NCBI GenBank assembly: GCA_030038335.1
Contig: JASHPC010000008.1
Coordinates: forward strand, 1 to 10,060
DNA: 10,060 nt
Source: Vulcanimicrobiota bacterium
GTDB taxonomy: Bacteria; Vulcanimicrobiota; Vulcanimicrobiia; Vulcanimicrobiales; Vulcanimicrobiaceae
Reading direction: 5' to 3'
This document shows positions 1 to 6,387 of the stretch, piece after piece (positions within the stretch are counted from its first letter, which is position 1; every line of letters starts with the position of its first letter). Both the position numbers and the translations under genes were made by a program. The notes under the pieces are model-generated. The model was not told the DNA's origin and did no database searches. It worked only from the letters and a program-made list of their open reading frames with translations.

Positions 1-111
1 GAGCAGCGCCTCAGTTACGATCTCTTCTATCTCCGCAACTGGTCGCCGGCCATGGACGTCGCGCTCATGATCAAAACCGCTGCGGAAGTCGTCTTCCACC
101 GGGCTGCATGA
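1..111 (+). CDS. Polyprenyl-phosphate sugar phosphotransferase, C-terminal end (partial)
   Basis: Only the last 36 residues and the TGA stop are in the window; the gene begins to the left. The readable tail contains RLSYDLFYLRNWSP, then a segment around MDVALMIKTAAEVVF. This is the characteristic C-terminus of the bacterial sugar transferase family (WcaJ/WbaP/PssY type; known family pattern R-x-x-YD-x-x-Y-x-x-NWS-x-x-x-D followed by an apolar helix). Members transfer a hexose-1-phosphate from a nucleotide sugar to undecaprenyl phosphate at the inner membrane and so start the repeat unit. Its stop overlaps the next start (ATGA at 108-111), placing it in the same operon as the glycosyltransferases that follow. 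The sugar specificity cannot be told from this fragment. Confidence 0.8.
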   Translation, partial: EQRLSYDLFYLRNWSPAMDVALMIKTAAEVVFHRAA

Positions 112-1307
112 GACTCGCGGTGATCTCGTCTGCTTTTCCGTGCGGAACGGGCGAACCGTATCTAGCGGCGGAGCTCGCAGCGCTCCACGAGCACGTCTCG
201 TATCTTGCCGTCGCCCCACTTCGCCCGGAGCGCGGAGTGACCAGGGACGCGTGCGGCGCCACGGCAGTCGTTCAATTTCCATTAGACCTCGTCACGCTCG
301 GGCGAGCAGCCGCTGCGTTTCGCCGCGCGCCGCGCGCGTGCTTCACGGCGCTGGCCGAGATCATCATGGCGCCGCGCTCCGTTGTTGCGAAGATAAAGAA
401 CGTCGCGATTTTCCCGCGCGCGCTCGCCCTCGCCGAGCGCTTCCATGCCGAAAGGATCGACCACGTCCACGCGTACTGGCTTTCGACGCCGGCGACGGCG
501 GCCTACGTGGTCGCGCGCGTAAACCGCATTCGGTGGAGCGCGACGGCTCATCGCTGGGATATCTTCGAGAACAACATGATTGCAGAAAAGGCCGCCGCGT
601 CGAGCTTCGTACGCTCGATCTCCGAGGCCGGGCGCGAACGCCTCGTAGCGCTGGCGCCGAAAAGCGCCGAGAAGTTCGTTCTCGTTCGTTTAGGTACGGC
701 GCTTGCGCGCTCCGCACGTGCGCGGGCATCGCGCGGGTCCGTGAGGCTCCTCTGCGCCGCGGCATTCGTTCCGACGAAAGGCCACGACGACCTCGTTACC
801 GCCTTCGCGCGGGCCCATGCGGTAGAGCCCGCATTGCACCTCACGCTGGCCGGCACGGGTCCGCTCGAGGCACGAATTCGGGCTCGGGTGGCGACGCTTC
901 CGTGCCGCAGTGCGGTTGCGTTTCGGGGATACGTTGAGCACGAACGTCTCTTGCGCGAGCTTCGCGAAGACTACTACGACGCGGTGATTCTCGCAAGTCG
1001 TGACGACGGCGTGCGCGAGATGGAGGGCGTGCCTTCCATTCTCATCGAGGCTGCGAGCCTCGGAATCGCGTGCATCGCAACCCGCTCGGGATCGGTTGGA
1101 GAGCTGCTCGACGCCGACTGTGCGTTTACGGCTCCGCCCAACCAGCCGCATCTGTTGTCGCGTGCAATTCTCGACGCCGTGGACGTTGGCGAACGTCGCG
1201 CACGGGCAGATCGCGCGTGCGAGCGCGCACAACGCTTGCACGATCCGGAGAGAAACGCAGCGCAGTTTGCCGGCCTTTTAGCCGGCCCCGTAGGAGGGAC
1301 GGCATGA
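108..1307 (+). CDS. GT4-family glycosyltransferase (first of the locus)
   Basis: The product is 399 residues, normal for a GT-B fold retaining glycosyltransferase. It would add a sugar from a nucleotide donor to a lipid-linked intermediate on the cytoplasmic face of the membrane. The N-terminal half has the HVHAYW segment (119-124) and TAHRWDIF (146-153), matching the acceptor-side TAH-x-x-DI pattern of EPS-type GT4 enzymes. The C-terminal half has FVPTKGH (220-226) and LAGTGPLE (247-254). It also has the donor-binding E-x7-E motif at E306 and E314 within EGVPSILIEA. The usual Arg of the GRL-x-x-x-KG motif is Ala here (about residue 219), while the Lys (224) is kept; some EPS-type GT4 subfamilies also vary at this point. 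The ATG overlaps the preceding stop and no strong Shine-Dalgarno precedes it, so translation probably depends on the upstream gene. Donor and acceptor are not predictable. Confidence 0.9.
   Translation: MRLAVISSAFPCGTGEPYLAAELAALHEHVSYLAVAPLRPERGVTRDACGATAVVQFPLDLVTLGRAAAAFRRAPRACFTALAEIIMAPRSVVAKIKNVAIFPRALALAERFHAERIDHVHAYWLSTPATAAYVVARVNRIRWSATAHRWDIFENNMIAEKAAASSFVRSISEAGRERLVALAPKSAEKFVLVRLGTALARSARARASRGSVRLLCAAAFVPTKGHDDLVTAFARAHAVEPALHLTLAGTGPLEARIRARVATLPCRSAVAFRGYVEHERLLRELREDYYDAVILASRDDGVREMEGVPSILIEAASLGIACIATRSGSVGELLDADCAFTAPPNQPHLLSRAILDAVDVGERRARADRACERAQRLHDPERNAAQFAGLLAGPVGGTA
1269..1286 (+). promoter_or_regulatory. Possible small hairpin just before the wecC ribosome binding site
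   Basis: The 6-nt palindrome GCCGGC occurs at 1269-1274 and again at 1281-1286, separated by CTTTTA. It can form a perfect 6-bp, all-G/C stem with a 6-nt loop, ending 5 nt before the AGGAGG at 1292-1297. It lies inside the last codons of the upstream glycosyltransferase, encoding two Ala-Gly pairs. There is no T-run after it, so it is not an intrinsic terminator. A role in tuning wecC translation or mRNA stability is only a guess, and chance is quite possible in such GC-rich DNA. Confidence 0.25.
1292..1297 (+). promoter_or_regulatory. Shine-Dalgarno of wecC-type gene
   Basis: A perfect AGGAGG lies 6 nt before the ATG at 1304. It fixes the start of the dehydrogenase there rather than at any of the upstream in-frame codons, which would add a non-homologous Arg-rich extension of 78 residues. 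Confidence 0.8.
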
Positions 1308-2587
1308 AAATAACCGTCGTCGGACTCGGATACATCGGCTTGCCGACGGCTGCGATGCTCGCGGAGAGCGGGCACGAAGTCGTCGGATACGACGTCGACA
1401 AACGCTTGATCGCGACGCTTGCGTCGGGACGTGCCGACTTTGCGGAACACGGAGTTCGCGAGATTGCGCAGCGCGCGCTTGCGAGCGGAAGACTACATCC
1501 GTCACCGATGCCGTACCCGGCGGAAGCTTTCGTCATTTGCGTGCCGACGCCAACGATCGATCACCGCCCCGATCTTCGCGCCGTGGAGTCTGCTTTTGCG
1601 TCGGTGGGACCTCTGGTGCAAGAAGGAAACCTCGTTATCCTGGAGTCGACCGTTCCTCCCGGTACGACGGCCGCCGTGGCGAAGAAGACGTTTCTGCCGC
1701 TCGGTATCGACCTCGACGGGATTCACCTCGCGCACTGTCCGGAGCGCGTTCTGCCCGGCAAGATCGTCGAAGAGCTGCTATGGAACGATCGCATCGTCGG
1801 AGGCCGGCGAACGATCGACGCCGAGATGGCGCGCACCGTCTATGCGACGTTCGCACGCGGTGAAATTCACGTTACCGACCTCGTAACGGCCGAGACCGTA
1901 AAAATCGTCGAGAACGCATATCGCGACGTCAACATCGCGTTTGCAAACGAGCTTGCAGTGCTCTCGGAGGCGCTCGGCATCGATGCGTGGGAAGCGATTC
2001 GCCTGGCAAACTGCCATCCTCGCGTCGACATTCTCTCGCCCGGCCCCGGTGTTGGGGGCCACTGCATTCCGGTCGACCCGCAGTTTCTCGCCGATGCGAA
2101 TCCGTTTGCGAGCGAGTTGATTCAAACGGCTCGCCGCGTGAACGAACGAATGCCGCACTTAGTCGTGCGGCTGGCGCGCAATCTCGTACCAACCGGCGGA
2201 ACGCGACGCAAGGTCGCGCTGCTCGGCGCTGCCTACAAACCAGACGTCGACGACGCGCGCGAGACGCCGGCACTCGCGATAGAGCGTCTCTTAAGCGACG
2301 CCGGGTACGACGTCGTTGCGTACGATCCGCTCGTTACGAACTACGGTGGAAACGTCGTTGCCGATCTCGAGGCTGCGGCGCGCGACGCGGATCTACTGAT
2401 CCTCGTGACAGACCACGCAGTCATCCGCGATCTGGATCCGGAGCGCGTCGGGCGACTCGTTCGATCGCGCCTTCTCCTCGACACACGAAACGCGATGGAT
2501 CTCGATCGTTGGAACGCTGCCGGGTTTGACGTTCACGTCGTCGGCCGCGGCCTCGCTCGCGGCGCCTCTTTGGCGGGAGCGGCATAA
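1304..2587 (+). CDS. wecC: UDP-N-acetyl-D-mannosamine dehydrogenase (WecC type)
   Basis: The product is 427 residues (E. coli WecC is about 420). It should oxidise C6 of UDP-ManNAc twice with NAD+ to give UDP-ManNAcA, an acidic sugar donor, in the cytoplasm. The Rossmann motif GLGYIG (7-12) is followed by D30 for the NAD ribose. Family catalytic residues line up: T116, E147 in CPERVLPGKI, K200 and N204 in VKIVENAYRDVNIAFANEL, C254 (nucleophile) and D258 in GGHCIPVDP. The segment ANCHPRVDILSPGPGVGGHC is typical of WecC and unlike UDP-glucose 6-dehydrogenase or the UDP-GlcNAc dehydrogenase WbpA. The Trp usual in the VDPWF motif of WecC is Gln here. The start is set by AGGAGG and an ATGA overlap with the upstream gene. 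The partner epimerase WecB is not in the window. Confident in the family, fairly confident in the substrate. Confidence 0.9.
   Translation: MKITVVGLGYIGLPTAAMLAESGHEVVGYDVDKRLIATLASGRADFAEHGVREIAQRALASGRLHPSPMPYPAEAFVICVPTPTIDHRPDLRAVESAFASVGPLVQEGNLVILESTVPPGTTAAVAKKTFLPLGIDLDGIHLAHCPERVLPGKIVEELLWNDRIVGGRRTIDAEMARTVYATFARGEIHVTDLVTAETVKIVENAYRDVNIAFANELAVLSEALGIDAWEAIRLANCHPRVDILSPGPGVGGHCIPVDPQFLADANPFASELIQTARRVNERMPHLVVRLARNLVPTGGTRRKVALLGAAYKPDVDDARETPALAIERLLSDAGYDVVAYDPLVTNYGGNVVADLEAAARDADLLILVTDHAVIRDLDPERVGRLVRSRLLLDTRNAMDLDRWNAAGFDVHVVGRGLARGASLAGAA
2575..2579 (+). promoter_or_regulatory. Shine-Dalgarno supporting a GTG start
   Basis: GGGAG sits 9 nt before the GTG at 2589 and inside the last codons of wecC. 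It supports this GTG, 1 nt after the wecC stop, as the start of the next gene, rather than the ATG at 2526, which would overlap wecC by 62 nt. Confidence 0.55.
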
Positions 2588-2588
2588 C

Positions 2589-3953
2589 GTGCATCTGGCC
2601 GTTCTCACGTCGCGCCGGTCCAATCGCTGGATGCGAAGGATCGTCCCCGCGCTTCTGGCGGAGCACGTCGACGTTCGGTCGGGCACCGAGCGCGCGCAAG
2701 CCCAGGCGGTGCTCGATCTTCGCCCCGCTTACGAGCGCGAGGACTGCGCTGCAGGCCCGTCGTGGTTCTTCGAAGTTGGTGGCGAGCGCGCCGGCATGCC
2801 CGCATTCGAGGAGGCTTCGACGAGTGCGCAGTACGTGCACGTCGCCCTCATCGAGCGCACGCGGGACGGCGAACTGCTCGTGCGCCGTTCGGGACGCTTC
2901 CCGTACGCGTCGCGCTACGCGCGCACGATGCAGCGCATCGTGCGTCTGGCAGCGCGCTGGGTCCGCGAGGAGCTCGCGATACCGTCGCCAGACGCTGCCG
3001 CCCTCGCAGGAGAGTCGCGCCCCGTTCAGCGCAACGTGACCCTCGCCGACTGGCTCAAGTTCGCATGGCATGAAGCGAGGCGCATCGTCGTCCATGCTTT
3101 GCGTTTTACCTTCGAGGAGATTTGTTGGGACGTCGCCGTCACGAACCGGTCGGTAGACGATTTCATCTCGGATCCGCGCAATGCGTGGCTTCACTGGTTC
3201 GCGCGCGGCAAACGAGAGTTCTTGGCAGACCCGTTCATCACACGCGGCCACGACGGCGCACCAAGAATCTTGTGCGAGACGGTCGCCGCCGGAGCGCCCT
3301 CGATCGTTTCCATCGACCTCGACGATCGCTACGGAGAGCGCAGTCCCGTCGATATCGGTGCGGGCGCCGCGTCGTATCCGCACGTCGTGGACGTCGACGG
3401 CGAGGTTTGGATGACGCCGGAGCAGCACCGCCGCCGCTCAGTGCGTGCCTACCATCTCAATGGCTCCGTTCGGGAGTTGAGCGCTCCCATTCTCGACGGC
3501 ATCGCAGCAGTCGACCCGACGATCGTCTCCTACGAAGGCCGCTGGTGGCTATTCTGCACCGACGAAGACGACGGTCCGAACTACGCTCTGCGGATATTCT
3601 GGTCGGAGAGCCCGCACGGTCCGTGGCATGCGCACGCGCGCAATCCCGCGAAGATCGACGTCGCGGGTGCGCGTCCTGCCGGTAACTTCTTCGTGCGCGA
3701 CGGCATCCTGCATCGTCCCGCGCAGGATTGCCGAGGTCGCTACGGGAGAGCGATCGCGATTCAGCGCATCGACGTTCTCACGCCGTACGCTTTTTCGGAG
3801 ACGTGCGTCGCTCGCATCAACGCATCGTCGTTGCAGCGCCCGGGGGCGATTGGGACGCACACGCTCTCTCATGGCGAAGGCTGGGTTGCGATCGACGCGC
3901 AGTTCGCGCGCTGGTCATTGCGAAAACCCTTGCGGAGACTCTTCTCCCGGTGA
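2589..3953 (+). CDS. Formyltransferase-like/GINT1-N beta-propeller protein of EPS loci, function unknown
   Basis: The product is 454 residues from GTG. Two parts are visible. Residues 1-130 (LAVLTSRRSNRW, then SWFFEVGGE at 58-66, then a helical stretch to about 130) resemble the degenerate formyltransferase-like N-terminus of a bacterial EPS-locus family; I see no Asn/His/Asp formyltransferase site. Residues about 200-450 match the propeller seen at the N-terminus of plant glucosamine inositolphosphorylceramide transferase (GINT1-N) and related to GH43: FLADPF (211-216), SYPHVV (262-267), MTPE (275-278), AVDPTIV (307-313), ARPAGNFF (361-368), HRPAQDCRGRYG (375-386) and GTHTLS (422-427). D214, E278 and D309 could form an acidic pocket. 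There is no signal peptide, so it should be cytoplasmic. It lies between wecC and the Wzy-like gene. A role in modifying or transferring a sugar of the repeat is inferred. The family call is good; the activity is unknown. Confidence 0.75.
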   Translation: MHLAVLTSRRSNRWMRRIVPALLAEHVDVRSGTERAQAQAVLDLRPAYEREDCAAGPSWFFEVGGERAGMPAFEEASTSAQYVHVALIERTRDGELLVRRSGRFPYASRYARTMQRIVRLAARWVREELAIPSPDAAALAGESRPVQRNVTLADWLKFAWHEARRIVVHALRFTFEEICWDVAVTNRSVDDFISDPRNAWLHWFARGKREFLADPFITRGHDGAPRILCETVAAGAPSIVSIDLDDRYGERSPVDIGAGAASYPHVVDVDGEVWMTPEQHRRRSVRAYHLNGSVRELSAPILDGIAAVDPTIVSYEGRWWLFCTDEDDGPNYALRIFWSESPHGPWHAHARNPAKIDVAGARPAGNFFVRDGILHRPAQDCRGRYGRAIAIQRIDVLTPYAFSETCVARINASSLQRPGAIGTHTLSHGEGWVAIDAQFARWSLRKPLRRLFSR

Positions 3954-5320
3954 CGTACGCTGGAGCGAAACGCCTCGACGACGTGCGTCTGCCCTTGTTC
4001 GGTGCGGTGGCGGTGGCGGGAGCATTCGTCGTATGGGCGTCACGCGCGATCGGGGCGAAAGGCCTGACGGGTCTTCTCGAGATCTGCGCGGCGATCGTCA
4101 CGCCGTTCGCGGCGTGGATCGCCTGGATGCGTCCCATCATCTTCCCGTATGGGGTCTACGCTATCATCGCACCGCTCGACGTCCTCACGCAGATGGGACA
4201 AGAGGGCACCGTAGCGCGACTTGCGGGAGTTGCCTCTGCCGTCGCGCTCTTCGTGTACGCGTTTCGCACACGCGCCGCTCGAACGCCTCCGCTCGCGACG
4301 GTTTGGATTCTACTCTTTGCGGCGTGGATGGCGCTCTCGACGCTATGGTCGATGGACTCAGAGGCCGGAAAAGAGGCAATGACGATGGTTCAGCTCGTCG
4401 GCCTCTATCTTGCCGTCGCCTGCTATCCGATGCGGCGCGGGGACCTTGCGCCACTGCTCGGAGCGATCCTCCTCGGTGGAGTCGTGGCAGGGATCATGGG
4501 AATCTACGACTTTCGCTCGCAAGGCGTCGAGCAGACGCAGTATTTACAAACTTACAACCGTATCAACCTGACGATCGGCACGCAATCGCTCGATCCGAAT
4601 CTCTATAGCGACGGGTTGCTGCTTCCGATCGGCATCGCCCTTGCATGGCTCGCGCGAACGCGCCGCTATCTTCCCGCAGTTCTCGCACTCGTCGCGATCG
4701 GAATCATGGTTTGGGCGATGGCGCTCGCGGCGTCACGCGAAGCGTTCATCGGACTCGGGATCGTCGTGCTGCTATTGACCGTGCAGTTGCGCGCCTTCAC
4801 GCGGATCCTGCCGGCACTCATGGTCCTCTTGGGTGGCGCTCTCGCGTTCTTTCCCAACGTGATCTCGCGCGCGTTCGCCGATGCAGGTAATGGCGGTAGT
4901 GGTCGAACCTCGATCTGGGACGTTGGCGTCGCGGCGTTCCTACAACACCCTCTCGTCGGCACGGGAGCGGGAAGCTTCGCGTCGGTCTACGATCGCTGGT
5001 ATCTGCGCATCTTCCAGACGTACGACGACGGATGGCATCGCGCGTCGCACGATATCGTCGTGCATTACGGCGTGGAGCTCGGTTTGATCGGGCTCTTGCT
5101 CCTTGCGGGCTGGTGCGCCTCGCAGTGGCTCTTGGCGCGAAGCCTGCCACGTACCGGAACCATTGGAACCGTCCGCGCCGTCTGCATCGCGAGTCTCGTC
5201 GCTCTGGCCTTCGTCTCGTTCTTCGTCGACCTGTTCGACGCGAAGTTCGTCTGGCTGCTCTTTGGACTCGTCGTCCAAGCAAAGAACCTTGCACGCGTAG
5301 AGAGAGGAGCGCTTCCATGA
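3950..5320 (+). CDS. O-antigen polymerase/ligase family membrane protein (Wzy_C)
   Basis: The product is 456 residues with about 11 to 13 hydrophobic segments (for example near 13-31, 43-60, 91-106, 114-133, 167-186, 241-261, 286-302, 371-390 and 411-428). It has the Wzy/WaaL core: SLDPNLYS (213-220), SRE with R263, a long extracytoplasmic loop with GSGRTSIW (316-323, R319) and HPLVGTGAGSF (333-343), and HDIVVHYGVELGLIG (367-381). In WaaL-type enzymes loop Arg and His residues are needed for glycan transfer; R319 and H367 are the likely counterparts. It would polymerise undecaprenyl-linked repeats, or ligate them to an acceptor, on the outer face of the inner membrane. Polymerase is favoured because it lies in an EPS operon, but sequence alone does not separate the two. 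The start is a GTG in a GTGA overlap with the upstream stop; GGAG at 3934-3937 is rather distant (12 nt), suggesting coupling. Confidence 0.87.
   Translation: MTYAGAKRLDDVRLPLFGAVAVAGAFVVWASRAIGAKGLTGLLEICAAIVTPFAAWIAWMRPIIFPYGVYAIIAPLDVLTQMGQEGTVARLAGVASAVALFVYAFRTRAARTPPLATVWILLFAAWMALSTLWSMDSEAGKEAMTMVQLVGLYLAVACYPMRRGDLAPLLGAILLGGVVAGIMGIYDFRSQGVEQTQYLQTYNRINLTIGTQSLDPNLYSDGLLLPIGIALAWLARTRRYLPAVLALVAIGIMVWAMALAASREAFIGLGIVVLLLTVQLRAFTRILPALMVLLGGALAFFPNVISRAFADAGNGGSGRTSIWDVGVAAFLQHPLVGTGAGSFASVYDRWYLRIFQTYDDGWHRASHDIVVHYGVELGLIGLLLLAGWCASQWLLARSLPRTGTIGTVRAVCIASLVALAFVSFFVDLFDAKFVWLLFGLVVQAKNLARVERGALP
5305..5309 (+). promoter_or_regulatory. Shine-Dalgarno of the GNAT gene
   Basis: AGGAG lies 7 nt before the ATG at 5317, inside the final codons of the Wzy-like gene. 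It fixes the start there, in an ATGA overlap, and excludes the 95-residue Arg-rich extension possible from 5032. Confidence 0.75.
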
Positions 5321-6387
5321 TCGTCGATCGCATCGAGACGCTCGAGGCCTTCGATCGCATTCGCGATGCGTACGAGGACGTCTACGCACGCGACCCGCAC
5401 AGAAATGTGTTTCTCTCCTGGGCGTGGCTGCGCGCCTTCATGCTTGCCATGCGTCTCCCGTGGACGATGCTGTGCGTTCGGCGCGGCACGTCCTACGTCG
5501 CGTTCTGCCTCGTCGTCGAACGCGGTATGCGCATCGGCCCCGCGCGCCTGTATCGCGAGCTTGCACTCGGTGCCTATCCTACCGCCGATTATTGCGGGGT
5601 ACTCGTCGGCGACGAAGAGGAAGCTGCCATCTGCGCGCTCGCGACCGCTATCGACGACCTCCGTTGGAACCTCTTTCGTGCGGCTGACGTACGCGACCCG
5701 CGCGTCAAGCGGCTCATCACGCTGCTCGGAAAAGGCAATGCGATCTCGACGCCCGCGCCGACGCCAGCGTCCTTCGTGCCGCTCCCTGGGACGTGGCACG
5801 AGTACGTCGAGCGCGGCCGCAGCAGCCGGCAGTCGTTGCGATACGTTTTGCGGCGATATCGGCAGTGGCAAGACGCGGGCTTCGTCGAGTCCGACGACCG
5901 CACGATCGACCGCGACATCGAGACGTTGCTCGAGCTCAATCACCGGCGCTGGAAGACAAACCTTCGAAAAGCGCGCAAGACGTACGGGCGGCTCTTTCGC
6001 GAAGCATACGCAAACGGGTGCTGCACGGTAGCGGTCATGCGCGCCGGGGATCGTCCAATCGCCGCGCAAGCGGCATTCGTCGATGCGGAGCAACGATCGT
6101 GGGGCGTATACATGCTCGCGTGCGATCGCAATGCACCGCGTAACTCTCCGGGAATCGGTATGCTCGCAAAAGCGCTCGAGCGCGCGATCGAGCGACGCTT
6201 CGGAGAGTACGACTTCCTTCGCGGCTCGGAGGCATTCAAGTCGCAGTTCGGCGCGCAGGTGCGCTGGCTCGACAACTACGTCGTGCGACGCCGCACGTTT
6301 TGGAGTGGCGTCGGCGAGTTCCTATACACGTTTGCGCTGCAGGCGAAGTCGCGCGTACGCGCGCTCGTCGTCGGAGGAGTTGCGTGA
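5317..6387 (+). CDS. GNAT-fold acyltransferase, BioF2/CelD-like
   Basis: The product is 356 residues with no signal peptide or clear membrane segment. N-terminal FLSWAWLRAF (32-41) and C-terminal SPGIGMLAKALERAIER (277-293) plus YDFLRGSEAFKSQFG (298-312) are hallmarks of the Acetyltransf_6 (BioF2-like) family. That family includes CelD-type proteins of cellulose and EPS loci and is distantly related to FemAB. The acyl-CoA-binding GNAT half spans about 165-310; the N-terminal half is a degenerate repeat of the fold. Some members attach acyl groups to glycans or amino sugars. Here it probably acylates a nucleotide sugar or lipid-linked intermediate in the cytoplasm, as it sits between the Wzy-like and WbuB-like genes. 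The acyl donor (acyl-CoA, or aminoacyl-tRNA as in FemX) cannot be decided. Confidence in the family is high; substrate and role are inferred. Confidence 0.82.
   Translation: MIVDRIETLEAFDRIRDAYEDVYARDPHRNVFLSWAWLRAFMLAMRLPWTMLCVRRGTSYVAFCLVVERGMRIGPARLYRELALGAYPTADYCGVLVGDEEEAAICALATAIDDLRWNLFRAADVRDPRVKRLITLLGKGNAISTPAPTPASFVPLPGTWHEYVERGRSSRQSLRYVLRRYRQWQDAGFVESDDRTIDRDIETLLELNHRRWKTNLRKARKTYGRLFREAYANGCCTVAVMRAGDRPIAAQAAFVDAEQRSWGVYMLACDRNAPRNSPGIGMLAKALERAIERRFGEYDFLRGSEAFKSQFGAQVRWLDNYVVRRRTFWSGVGEFLYTFALQAKSRVRALVVGGVA
6373..6379 (+). promoter_or_regulatory. Shine-Dalgarno of the WbuB-like gene
   Basis: GGAGGAG ends 7 nt before the ATG at 6387, which overlaps the preceding TGA stop by one base (TGATG). 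It sets the glycosyltransferase start and keeps the family N-terminus at ALVVTQFYAPE. Confidence 0.8.

Noticed and set aside
1304..2587. UDP-glucose 6-dehydrogenase (Ugd) as an alternative name for the dehydrogenase
   Set aside because: The NCHPRVDILSPGPGVGGHC and CPERVLPGKI segments are those of WecC. Ugd has a different sequence before the catalytic GGxC.
2421..3428. Long open frame of 335 codons on the minus strand
   Set aside because: It lies opposite wecC and the propeller gene, is very rich in Arg/Ala, shows no recognisable motif and has no ribosome binding site. It is a GC-bias shadow of the plus-strand genes.
3628..4608. Open frame of 326 codons on the plus strand in another frame
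   Set aside because: It crosses the junction of the propeller and Wzy-like genes, and its translation is Arg/Ser-rich with no membrane or domain pattern. The frames around it carry the real motifs.
5065..6093. Long open frame of 342 codons on the minus strand
   Set aside because: It is antisense to the Wzy-like and GNAT genes, both of which have clear family motifs. Its own translation is low-complexity, Arg-rich and without domain signals.
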